Shown here piece by piece: positions 19,723 to 30,606 of a stretch of 64,000 bases of DNA. Origin of the DNA: Jaltomata sinuosa. Its lineage: Eukaryota > Streptophyta > Magnoliopsida > Solanales > Solanaceae. Position 1 is the first letter of the stretch; each line of letters starts with the position of its first letter. The notes beneath the pieces are model-generated. The model was not told the origin of the DNA. It was given only the letters and a program-made list of their open reading frames with translations, and did no database searches. The position numbers and the translations under genes are program-made. Location: positions 124,001 to 188,000 of the forward strand of contig QJPP01000832.1 in assembly GCA_003996215.1 (NCBI GenBank). The letters are read 5' to 3'.

Positions 19723-21419
19723 TGCACATATTGCTTATTTCACTTCCCCACAGTTGAGGGCCATGATTCGTGGATCACTTCATGGCTCGTGAACTCCTTC
19801 TGTGGGATTTGGACAGAACCTCAAATCCCCTGGGATGCTCAGTACGAGTCAGGTCACGACTTGTGGCAAAGTTTGTCAAGCCATATGAGGTAAAAAACAT
19901 GCCCTTTTCATTAGGCACTCGAGGTTACAGACCCTTACGGGGCATAAATCTCAGTGCTTTATGAAACAAATAAGTTTAAGACCCTAAGCATCCCTCGGAG
20001 AATCAACATCCCGCTTTTATGATCATTGAACTTATGCTAGCTTAATCCTCACATAATCACCAAAAATCCCAAGGTTGCTCAAACTTCATCTCATTTATTT
20101 CAAAGTACTATTGTTGGGAGTTGGCAGGTAAAACAACTTTCGAGATTTGTTTTCAAAATTTGGCAGTCGTAATGCCGTTCGACTCAATGGGTGTTGCCAC
20201 CCCACCAACGTGAACACATTGTAAACACAATTTTTAATCCCAACAACACTTTTTAACTATGTACTACTCCCATGATCTCATCTTGCATCCAATTTCAAGT
20301 TAAATTTCAATTCCCCAACATGAACAAATCCACACCTAGGGTTCTACTATTCACATAGAATTTAATTTGAATTGATAAGAATCCATAGATCAAGAACTTC
20401 AAAGAATAACTCAAAAAAGATAAAGTGTGTATCATACCTTGTTGGATAAGTTCTGAACTAAGCTTGAGAAATGTACGAGTGTGTGCATGCTATTTTGATC
20501 GGCACAATGAAAGAGAAGCATGTGATCAAATCCTTCAATGGAGGGGGTTAAGTCACCGGTTATGTAATTGTGGAAGAGATCGTGGGTTTAATTGTGGGAG
20601 TAATTGGAGGGAAGTGAAGAGTTGAAAAAATTTGACCCTTTTTATTTTATAGGGGGTTCTAAAATCAAATTGGGGATCTAATTGCGGGTCAGGTCGGGTC
20701 ATTTAAAAGTTTGAGAATTCATTTGACCCAGGCCACGACTCATGTTCATGGTCTGTGGGCCAAGTGATAAATGGCTCCACGAACTCCTTGCTTATATCCG
20801 TTAAGTTTAAATCCCATCGGTCTTCACATAAGCGATGGTCCATCATCCAACTCATGGGATCGAGATAGTGAGATTTTCACAATGGTGAAAAATTGACAAT
20901 TTATGCCATGGTCCGTGAGGTGGTTCACAGTCCGTGACATAAACTTTGAGTTCTTTCCATTAGTTTTTTCGCCTCTGGTTTAAATTCACGGATGCCTCGC
21001 ACGGGCTATGGGCTATTTCACGTCCCATCACGTGACCCGAGCATATTTTTCTCCAGTTCTTGCACACTTTAACACACATTAAAATCCAACCACAGAATGA
21101 AACTAAATACAACAACAATCTTGGGTTGCCTTTCAAGCAACGCTTAATTTAATGTCGCAACACGATGCGGGTCACTTAACTACTCAGACTTTATCAAGTT
21201 ACCTCTTGGGTTGCCTTCCAAGCAGCGTCTGATTTAACATTGTGGCACGATGCATGTACCTTGATTACTCTGATTTCATTAAGGTACACAAGATAGATCA
21301 CTTTTACCTTCCCCGGATTATCCAAGTATAGCTTGACTTGCTGTCCATTCACCTTGAAACTTCTGCCGCATGGACCTTCAAGTTATATGGCCCCATATGT
21401 AAATACTTGGACCACCTTA
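19723..21419 (-). mobile_element. Athila-type element, non-coding region downstream of pol
   Basis: Lies 3' of the integrase on the minus strand. It contains clusters of CACGAACTC, CACGGTCCGTG-like and CCATGGTCCGTGAGG motifs (about 19750-19870 and 20730-21010) and two copies of a TTGGGTTGCCTT..AAGCA(A/G)CG motif (21121-21150 and 21207-21235). No intact frame. The 3' LTR boundary could not be placed. Confidence 0.5.
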
Positions 21420-22450
21420 ATGGCCATCCCACCTTAACTTCTACTTGTCAGGAAATAAGCGAACTCTGGAGTTGAATAGCAAGACTAAGTCCCCAGGGCT
21501 GATCTCTTTTTTAAAAATCTTCTTGTCATGGTAAAGCTTCATCTGCTCTTTGTATAATGCTTGAACTCTCATAGGCACGAAGTTTTAACTCATCTATCTC
21601 ATTCAGCTGCTCAACCCTCAAGTTAGAGGCTTCACTCCAATTCAAGTTTAGCTTCTTCAGTGCCTAAAGTGCCTTATGCTCAAGTTCAATTGAAAGATGA
21701 CAAGCTTTGCAAAACACTAACTGATAGGGAGACATCCCTATTGGTGTTTTGAAAGCTTTCCAATAAGCCCATAAAGCATCACCCAACCTTCTAGACCAAT
21801 CTATCCGATTAGCATTCACAGTCTTTGCTAATATGATTTTTATCTCCCGATTGGAGATCTCAACTTGCCCACTTGTCTGAGGATGGTAGGGAGCATCAAC
21901 CTTGTGTTTGACCCCATACTTTTCCAGCAATGTGCTAAACAACTTATTACAAAAATGAGAACCCCTATCGTTTGATGATAGCCTCCGGAGTGCCAAACCT
22001 TGAGAAAATATTCTTCTTCAAGAACACAATGACACTCTTATCTTCATTGTTGGGAAGCACAATGGATTCCATCCACTTGGATACATAGTCAATAGCCACC
22101 AAGATGTACTTATGGCTATGTGAGCTAACAAAAGGGCCTATGAAGTCAATACCACATACGTCAAACAATTCTATCTAAATAATAAGGGTCATCGGCAACT
22201 CATGTTTTCTAGAGATGTTCCCTTGGCATTGACACTGATCATACAATTTGACAAAATCATTGGCATCTTGATGGATGGTGGGCCAATAATACCCATACTG
22301 AAGAACTTTCCACGCAGTCTAGATTGTGCCATGATGTCCTTCAAAAGATAAGAATTGCATGCCTCTAGAATATACAACATCTCAGCCTTAGTTACACATC
22401 TCCGAATCACATTGTCAGCACAAATTCAGAACAAATATGACTCATCCTAA
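21420..22450 (-). pseudogene. Athila-lineage integrase, broken
   Basis: The minus strand shows remnants of the integrase zinc-binding region (about 22189-22410, with the cysteine motif partly lost), then the core with CGIDFIGPF and VDYVSKW-like residues (about 22070-22168). The core continues as SNDRGSHFCN and YHPQTSGQVEISNREIK (about 21850-21990), with GMSPYQLVF, KACHL and ELEHKAL at 21664-21740, a signature of the Athila/Tat branch of Ty3 elements. Frameshifts separate the pieces near 22170 and 21980, and a further frame past 21660 holds the MKLYHDKK / GDLVLLFNSRVRL tail. Integrase inserts the cDNA copy into the genome; this one cannot work. It continues the RT-RNase H remnant upstream. Confidence 0.85.
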
Positions 22451-22575
22451 TAGAACTTCCTTACCTTATGTAGAAACTTCCTTTTTTAGTGGAAGTTCAA
22501 GTCTTCAGGCAACATATCACTCGCCAGAAAGTTTGCAAAATCAGCAAACCATGCAATAAGATCTTGAGAAGCTGC

Positions 22576-23810
22576 TCAGACATACTCATCAAGAAATGCC
22601 TTATTAATTTCAAATTCACATTTGGATATCCCTTCCTGCTCTAGCCTTGAAAAATTGTCTGCAATATGATTTTCAGTCCCCTTCCGGTCTTTCACCTCAA
22701 AATCAAACTCTTGCAACAAGAGTACCCATCTAATTAGCCTAGGCTTTGCGTCTTTCTTCTCCATAAGATACCGGATTGCTGCATGATTAGTATGAACAAC
22801 AATCTTGGTATCTAACAAATGAGCTCTGAACTTCTCAAATGTATAAACTAAGCTAGCAACTCCTGCTCAGTCACAGTGTAGTTTCTTTGGGCCATATTGA
22901 ATGATTTTCTAGCATAATTTATGGGATGGAAAATATTCTCTCTTCGTTTTCTAAGAACAAAACCTAAGGCTAACCCGTTAACATCACACATCACCTCAAA
23001 TTGGGACCAATTTGGTGCAATAATAATGGGTATTGAGATGAGCTTTTCTTTCAGGCATTCAAATACCTTTAAATATGCATCATCAAAAACAAACTTTGTG
23101 TCCTTCTCTAGAAAATTGCACAAGAGATTCACAATGTTTGAAAAATCTTTAATAAAATGCCAGTAGAAACCAACATGCCTCAGAACACTACGAACACCCT
23201 TCATTGAAATCGGAGGAGACAACTTAACAATGACTTCAATCTTAGCTTTGTTTATCTTTATTCCTCTTTTAAAGATCTTATGGACTAACACAATACTTTC
23301 TTTTACTATGAAATGAAACTTCTCCTTGTTCAACACAAGGTTAGTCTCTTCACACCATTTCAGCACTTTTGACAAGTGATGAAGGCAAGATTTGAAAGAG
23401 TCACCAACAACTGAGAAGTAATCCATAAAAATCTCAATTGTGTCTTCTACCATGTAAAAAAAATATGGACATCATGCACCATTGAAAAGTGATAAGTTCT
23501 TTACACAGACAAAACGACAACCGTTTGAATGCAAAAGTACCATACAGATAAGTAAATATGATCTTTTCTTGATCTTCAGGAGCACTAGAAATTTGATTAT
23601 ACCCTGAGTAACCATCAAGAAAATAATACCACCCTCTTCTTGCAAGTCTATCAAGCATTTGATCCATTAATGGCATAGGAAAATGGTCCTTCTTAGTCCA
23701 AAAGTTCAACTTCCTATAGTCCATACTCACTCTCCATCTTGTAATTATAAGCCTGGGAATTAGCTCATTCTTGCTGTTAGGGACAACGGTCATCCCTTAT
23801 TTCTTTGGCT
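22576..23810 (-). pseudogene. Athila-lineage reverse transcriptase and RNase H, broken
   Basis: The minus-strand frame at 23434-23793 carries WRVSMDYRKLN, DHFPMPLMDQMLDRLA and DGYSGYNQI of the RT palm. A frameshift near 23450 leads into 22848-23453 with VEDTIEIFMDYFSVVGDS, where the second catalytic aspartate of the MDD box is changed to Y, then the connection region. RNase H follows with MCDVNGLALG and NYTVTEQELLA, and at 22576-22818 HTNHAAIRYLM and PRLIRWVLLLQEFDFEVKDR. These phrases are typical of plant Athila pol. The gag and protease part is absent: sequence before 23810 is unrelated. Frameshift, active-site change and missing gag all mark a dead element. Confidence 0.88.
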
Positions 23811-24814
23811 TGGACTCACCAATTTGCTGTCAGTAATATGGCTGCCCACTACAGCGGCAGCGCTATAGGGAAGAAATATCCACTATAGCAAAGTGATGTC
23901 AGCCCAAATCAATTTCAAAGATCCAAAATTTTCTGCCATGTCACCCCATTTTAAATCAAAACGTACTGTAATTGTTCTCGAATTTTGTGACACCATAATT
24001 TTAAAAAAAATAATGGATCCGATCATTACAATAGACTTATTTGTATTAACTATGAAAATCCAAGAACAATCACCAAAACAATCTCCAAGAATCAAGAAAA
24101 AAGAAAGAACTTTGTATTAATCCTCAAAGTCACGAAAATAGTTCAACAATATCAAGTATTGAATTTATATGATGAGTAATGGATAAAAGTAACCCTAAAT
24201 AAAGTATTTATAGACACAAAAATTGAATCCTAAATGAACTGGGAAAGATGATTGCAATGCGTCTCACAGTTTGCCTCATGGTCCGTCGATTGCTCCACGG
24301 TTTGTCGAGGTGAACTGTGTGCTTCTCTTTAGCTTATTCTTACAAGGCACTACCTCAATCTCACGGCTCAGGGCAACAGCTCGTGGCACATTTCACGGCC
24401 TATCAGATGGATCCATCTGCTGAAATCCACTTTGCAATATTCTCTACCTTGATCTCACAATTTGGACTCAATGGATCTTGGTTCATAATAAACATCCATC
24501 AGCTGAGTTCTGGGTTACACCATTCTCTAGAAAAAACTCACCACTTGGCCTCGATAGCTTGTGGCATATCTCACGGTCTATCGAAGGCATCCATCGAGTA
24601 CAATATATGTGCATTCTTCTCTAGAAGGATCTCACGACTGCCTGCACGGCTCGTGAGGCACTTCACAGCTCGTGGTTCACTATTTTTCCTCAGAAATCTC
24701 AACTTTGCATCCAAAATTAATTTTCCTTCACATGTAGCAAACGAATATCATATCTAACAAAAATACACTTAAGAACTCCTAAAATCCTTGATTTTAAGCA
24801 TCAAAAGTATCGTG
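23811..24814. mobile_element. Composite retroelement-derived non-coding DNA
   Basis: At 23845-23900 a GCTATAGC cluster followed by GATGTCAGCCC matches the corresponding part of LTR copy 3 (30903-30970), so a fragment of that family is probably present on the minus strand. At 24240-24680 there are many CACGGTCCGTG / CACGGCTCGTG style repeats like those beside the Athila pol. No gene supported. Confidence 0.45.
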
Positions 24815-25605
24815 AAATCCAGGCACATTAGGTACCATGCATTATTCATGAATGTGGTTCTCTACTGAAAATATGGCCCCGACTCGGCTTACTTCATTGC
24901 GTACCTGAGGCATATCTTGCGAATGTGATGCCAAAATACAACTCGTCCCTACAGGACCTTTTTACGAATGCAATATGACTCTCGTAAATTCATAGGCCAT
25001 GAAAAATTCTTCAACGCAAATACAACCATGGATTTGCAAATGAAAAGAAGGAACTGGTCTACACACCAGAAACCAGTTGACAACAAAGTCCAAACACCTT
25101 TCAATTTTAGTTTCAGTCCTCGAAAATTATTAGGAACCTCTTGAACACAAATCGATGGTACCAATCAATCATATGCACATTGTGGACCTGTTGGGATTAT
25201 TGAATCGCCCATCTGAGGTCGTCTTGACAAAATATTGACTATGATCAACTCTAAGCTTAAGAAAACTAGAAATTCACTCAAAGCTCCAAAACACTTTTGA
25301 AAGCCTCGGGAATTATGCCAAATCTCCAAGTAAGTCATAAATCAATCTTTAGACCTGGTGAATTTGTCAAAACTCAAAATTAATCTCATTAACCCTAAAG
25401 GTAGACATTGGTCAAACTTTCCAAGTTTTAAACTTTCAAAACTCAAAATCTCACTCGAAACACATTTGATCACCTTATAAATTATGTTACTAATTCTCGC
25501 AAGTCACAAACAGCTAACCAGAGATCTGAAAAGGGTCAAACTGAGAAAAAGTGTCAAAAAATCAAAAAATTACCTTGAGGGTCATTATAGGAAGTTAGTC
25601 AATAC
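24815..25605 (-). mobile_element. LTR fragment related to the chromovirus 3' LTR
   Basis: The stretch from ACCAGAAACCAGTTGACA (25067) through AGCTTAAGAAAACTA (about 25255) to ACCTTGAGGGTCATTATA (about 25575-25595) parallels 27247-27396 plus 31077-31458. It is a second, diverged copy of the same LTR type on the minus strand. Its left end is not defined. Confidence 0.55.
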
Positions 25606-26500
25606 TTTACCATTTATGCTATAGATTTACAATGCACCAAACTTAGGAAAACTAATGTATTTCCTACCTTTTCTTTTTAGATCAGAATCTGATTTATAAT
25701 ATATAGATTTTGCAATTTCTCCATCCTTGTATGTATATAAAGTCTGCACCTTTTTCTCTTATCTAGGCATTGTCTCACTTCATTATCTAATAAATTCACT
25801 AAGTCTATCACTTATTTTTCTATTTTTAACATCGTACGATGTGAAAATTGAATCATATGGTGTTTAGAAATCCTTATAATTAGCCAATTAATGCTTGTTA
25901 GATGGATTTTCAGGAGATGCAAATCTGTACTTGTACAATAGCTGCAAACATATACTGGAGATGGATCTAGAGATTGTGGATCAAAATACACTAAGCTTAA
26001 TTTTTGTTTGTGATGTTTAAGATTTGGGAACCAGGAAAGTTATCAAGCATTTTTCCAATAGGAAAGATATTGTTAGGGATGCTAAGACTATTTGGTTACA
26101 TTTCGGAATGGTATCTTTTCCATTGGGACAAAGCCCAACCACTTTCCTGGATCCCAACTACCCAACTTCACACAAAAATGTCAAGCCCATTGTTTCTTAA
26201 TTCTCTATCTCCAGATTCATCTCCAGTAACTGCTTGCAGCTACTGTATAAGTATGGATCTACACCTCTAATGTCTTTCAATGAAATATTCTTTCTAGCCA
26301 ATTAGCAAAAAGAACACTCAACAAAAAAACACCGATTTGTATTTTATGCATTACAATCAATATTATCATCATTGTCTAAATTTTATTTCCTTTATTGTTC
26401 TAATCGCATCAGATGCATAGTGTTTCCTTTATGTTGTTTAATATATTTTATCCTATTTGACAGAGTTGTTATCTAACAAGTAGAATTTACTTCATTAATT
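25606..26500. other. Unassigned sequence
   Basis: Contains a moderately long plus-strand frame (26004-26270) with no recognised domain and no promoter or splice context, so it is not called. The rest is AT-rich non-coding. Confidence 0.3.
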
Positions 26501-27246
26501 AGTCCATCCATGATACTAGCATGAATGACATGGTGGACACGAGCATGGATGGCATGGATGACACATATGATGTTCGTGAAAAGGGAAGCTTAGGAGTCCG
26601 TAAGAGTGATGTGGATGAAGAAAAGAGGCCATTTGTGCAAGTGGCTAGGCTTTAAATTCAAGAATTCACAAAGAAGACAATCAAACAAGGCCCTTGCCAC
26701 ATTAAGGGTAATATTGTAAAAAATTAATGTCTTCTTATTTCTTTTAGTATAAATAGGATATTTCTTTATTTTGCAAGGAGTTTTTGATGAATATTGAGCT
26801 TTGAAACTTGTAGTTTCTAGGTATTTAGCTTGTAGTTTCTAGGTGAAGCCTAGCATTAATTGGTAATTTTAGTAGTGTAGATTTTGGAATTGTTGGTGAA
26901 CTTCTTGGTTTGGTTAATCGAAGGTTGCTCATTTGTGGTTTCTTGGTTTTCTTTGATTTTCTCAAACTAGGGTTTGTGTTTGAATGTTGAATTCAATTAA
27001 GAGGTGAGGGTATCAAGTCCCTTGTTGCCCATAAATTTAAGAGTTTGAATATTAATCCACATATCCTTCTTTTGTTTTCTTTCCTTCTTGTTCTTCCCTC
27101 TTTGTCCGCTATTAATCCATTTTGTGCAAACAAATTACTACGCTTCCTTAAATTATTTAATCATCAAAAATTCAATAATATAATTAGTTTCCTTACCATT
27201 GATGCGAATAATGCACATACAAATGTACGCAGTTTTACAAGTAATA
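26501..27246 (+). mobile_element. LTR-like fragment
   Basis: A TATA-like AGTATAAATAGG at about 26747 is followed by two copies of CTTGTAGTTTCTAGGT (26808 and 26830) and TTTCTTGGTT-type tracts, a layout seen in promoters and R regions of plant LTRs. No second LTR, PBS or PPT was found, so the call is tentative. Confidence 0.3.
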
Positions 27247-27743
27247 TAGCACCAGAAACCAGTTGACAGAAAAGTACAAACACCTTCCAATTTTGGTTTC
27301 AACAATTTAAAATCATTCAAAATCTCCGGAATGCAAATCAATAGTGCAAATTAATTATAAAACACACTCCAGACCCATTGGAATCATCAAATAATCTGTC
27401 ATGACCCAGTTACCAAATTATGCGGGTACCTACTCTAAAATCACCTAGGTAGGAGAACCCTTACCACCCGATTTAAAAAAGGTATGTGAAAGTTAACAAG
27501 AAAATATAAAATTTTCCTTTATAACATAAAACCAGTCTCAGATCTTTTTTAATACAATGAAAATCCTTTTTAAAATACAACAAAAACTCTTCCCTAGGAA
27601 CTAGTCTAAACAGGTACAAGAGCTGCTAAAAGAATTGGAAAAGAAATAAGACATAGCTCCCACCATAGGAAAAGACGACTAGAAGTTACTGGAGATTGCC
27701 ACCCTTATCACTGAGAAACATCAACTGATCCTGCAACATATTA

Positions 27744-27814
27744 TACCTAAAAGGCATAGCAAGAGTAGTATCAGTACAAACAATACTTACTGGTAGGCAA
27801 CATCGGTCGAGCCA
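27744..27814 (-). promoter_or_regulatory. Conserved LTR block, copy 3
   Basis: The minus strand reads GACCGATGTTGCCTACCAG, TAAGTATTGTTTGTACTG, ATACTACTCTTGC and then TATGCCTTTTAGGTATAA. It matches copies 1 and 2 at most positions, although the terminal stem is weakened by two changes. Confidence 0.6.
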
Positions 27815-28530
27815 AAACCGCAACATAACACCATGTAAATATCCAAAAAGAATGCATACAACTAATGGGTAACTCAGTAAGTGGTCTTTATCAACAACTC
27901 TTACTACCCAGATACATTACATGTGATCTATACACTCTCCCCCAAGATTCTTTACCTTAATCCGCTGCCAACTCAAACATTAGAGAATACCTCACTCCCT
28001 TAAACCGGTCATACCTTGACCCCTCTAAGGACCCTAGACTCTCCAAGCCCACCCATCTTGAAACCATCAAGAAGTATCCTCACACCTCTACCAGTCGGCC
28101 TGTCACTCGTGCCCAAAATTAGGACTGCGAATGCACCACAGTAACACAGTATAACCAGACAACTATGTAACAAGCCAAGTCAATGTGACTACAACAAGAC
28201 TCTAAGTTACCACCCTGACTCAACAACTCTATAAGTCATATCCCATTTCACAAGTAAATAGACCACGTATAACCCTATCACAGCTTTCAAGTAACTCGTA
28301 CCACCCAAGGATCCCTAGAACATCATCTATAGTACTTAACATGCAACCTCGATTTACATAAGAAACTACCTTAGCACTTAAACACACCAACCCGACCACT
28401 TAGGGACCAACATGTATGTCAAGTAACAATGAATCTCGATCCTCTCAAGGAACCAACACATATGAATAACATCAACAACAGATTAGACCGGTTCACTCAA
28501 GCAACCACCACATAATAAATAACACGTAAA

Positions 28531-28675
28531 CCTGTACCAGGCGTGGTACCTGAGCCAACAATGAATGAACCTATACCAGGTGTAGTACCCGAGCCAGCTA
28601 ATGAATAATATTGTACTAGGCGTGGTACCCCAGCCAACCAATACATAATTTGTACTAGGAATAGTACCCGAGCCA
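28531..28675. repeat. Hairpin-unit tandem array, LTR copy 3
   Basis: Four units of about 40 bp with cores GTACCAGGCGTGGTAC, ATACCAGGTGTAGTAC, GTACTAGGCGTGGTAC and GTACTAGGAATAGTAC, the reverse complement of the unit in copies 1 and 2. Decay runs from left to right along the array. Confidence 0.88.
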
Positions 28676-29321
28676 ATTAATGCAACATAGATATCACAAC
28701 AATCAAAACAACAATGATAGCATACAATACTTGTAAAACCAACAAGTTTCCACAATAGACCCATTGCATGTAATTAACACTTAGAATATCATTTAACAAT
28801 CATTTTTTTTCCTTCCTGAACACGTATTGTACAAGTAATACTAATGATACAGTTACTATGCATGCATAACACAAGTTGGGTTACAAGTAACCAACACCTA
28901 CCACAACCAGATAAAACCCATGTTCTAACCTTTACGGACTGTCCGAAGACTGACCCCCCGACTTACTCAACAAGGCATATTAATTCATATAACTTAGATT
29001 CTGGACTCATTTAGGGGTACACCTTCATCTATATGAAGTCTAGCCCCTACTTTTATATACACAGGTCTTGTTTACTAAACCCCGCCCCCTTCCATAATGT
29101 TAAACTAGGGATTCCTTTATTACCTAGCAATCCTTACCTTTAGACAACACCAATTCCGAGAACCCACCCGTAATCTATTTATTCGGGGATTAACAACCAT
29201 AACGTAAATATAAACAATCAAGTACAAGGTCAACATTACTCATAACAGTAAATTCCCACTCTAAACAACAAGGTTTAATGCGTTTTATTCATCCAAAAAC
29301 CGTGCCTGAGGGCCTAGGCAT

Positions 29322-30606
29322 AGTTTTAAAAAAAAAAAAAAAGTGTGTGGGCTCACAGCCCTAATATAAAGAGAAAAAAAGTCATTACAAGATCGGACCC
29401 AAAAGTGACCCGGTCCAAAAGGAGAACAAAACAAAGCCATCATAGTTCATCTTTCAGAATTAGGAAACAAAATCAAACTTCATCTCCCTTAATCTCTCTT
29501 CAAAGATTTAAGCTCTAGTAGTTGTGATGAGACCTTGTCCTTCCATTGCTGGTCTGAGGTATTGCTTCCTTGCCATTGTTGATTCAAGCTTCTTAATGTT
29601 GCTTTCCCTTTCTGTAAATCGATAAATCTATAGATTTAGGAATGAACACTACTTCTTTTATGATTTTCACTCTGCTGGGGCTTCTTGTTAGCTGACTCTT
29701 CTTCTTCTAGGTCTGTTGAGCATGTACGTGAGAAATGGCTGCAAATCTCCATCTGTTCCTCCATTTTTACAAGGTACACAACTGTTATAGTTGACAAACT
29801 CATCCCTCTACTTTCATTTCCTTCAATCGAAGGGTTAATAGATTGATACCACATCTAGATCTAGTAAAAGAAAAGTAAAGCAACAAGCTTATTATTCAAT
29901 TAACCGTGATTTACTTGTACTTGTAGCAAGTCCATTGATGGAAAAAGCACAAATGAAACTTTGACTGTTTCAATCCCTTCCAAAGTCCTAGTTTTGTATC
30001 TGAAAACACCTTAAATCTCACAGGTGCGGATGCTAAACCAATAGAAATGATTTTGACTTTAGGTTTTGATTGAAATGAGTATGTTTGCTTATACTTTGCC
30101 ACAGGTATACCTTCCCTGCTAGAAGTGTTTACTTTTGCCACAATTGCCATATATGATTCCTCAGATTTCTTCTAATATGTGTTGTCCCTAGTTTGTCTAA
30201 ATGTAGTATTTTTCTACCCATGCTAGGGATGTCTTGATACTGCTGAATAATGTAATCACCTGTAAAAAAATCAACAAGAGTATTTCCTTCCCAAAGGGAA
30301 TGTTGTACTCTTACTGATATATACTTTCTTATCTTGTTAATGAGGTTAATTTCCACAACAACACACCAAGGAGTCTTCCACCTGCCCTCCAAAATCTGTA
30401 CCATGTTCATTGAGTCAGACTCAATAATGATTTTATTCAACCCCTAATCCTGGCAGTACATTAATCCTTCTTTAATTGCCCTTGCCTCAGCCACTAGGTT
30501 GATATAATCTGGCAATTTAATCCCTTTAGCCATTATAAACTGACCCAATGAATCTCTTAGACAGAAAGCAGCAGAACTAGGCATACAATCTCCTGTAAAT
30601 CTATAT
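29322..30606 (-). mobile_element. 5'-truncated LINE with RNase H domain
   Basis: Interrupts LTR copy 3 between CCTAGGCATAG and CTATATTATTTCATGC, positions contiguous in copies 1 and 2. The minus strand encodes the C-terminal RNase H-like region of a plant L1-type non-LTR element: SSAAFCLRDSLGQFIMAKG, LPDYINLVAEARAIKEGL, then IIIESDSMNMVQILEGRWK, SVRVQHSLWEGNTLVDFF and PSMGRKILHLDK. One stop breaks the frame near 30450. The first catalytic aspartate (NTDG type) lies just beyond the truncation. The 3' UTR ends in a 15-nt T run on the element strand, not the A run usual for L1. No clear target duplication was seen. Confidence 0.8.

Noticed and set aside
24317..24757. 146-residue plus-strand frame
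   Set aside because: It lies over CACGGTCCGTG-type repeats next to a dead Athila element; composition and context argue against a gene.
26004..26270. 88-residue plus-strand frame
   Set aside because: No homology I can name, no promoter or splice context, and surrounded by LTR fragments.
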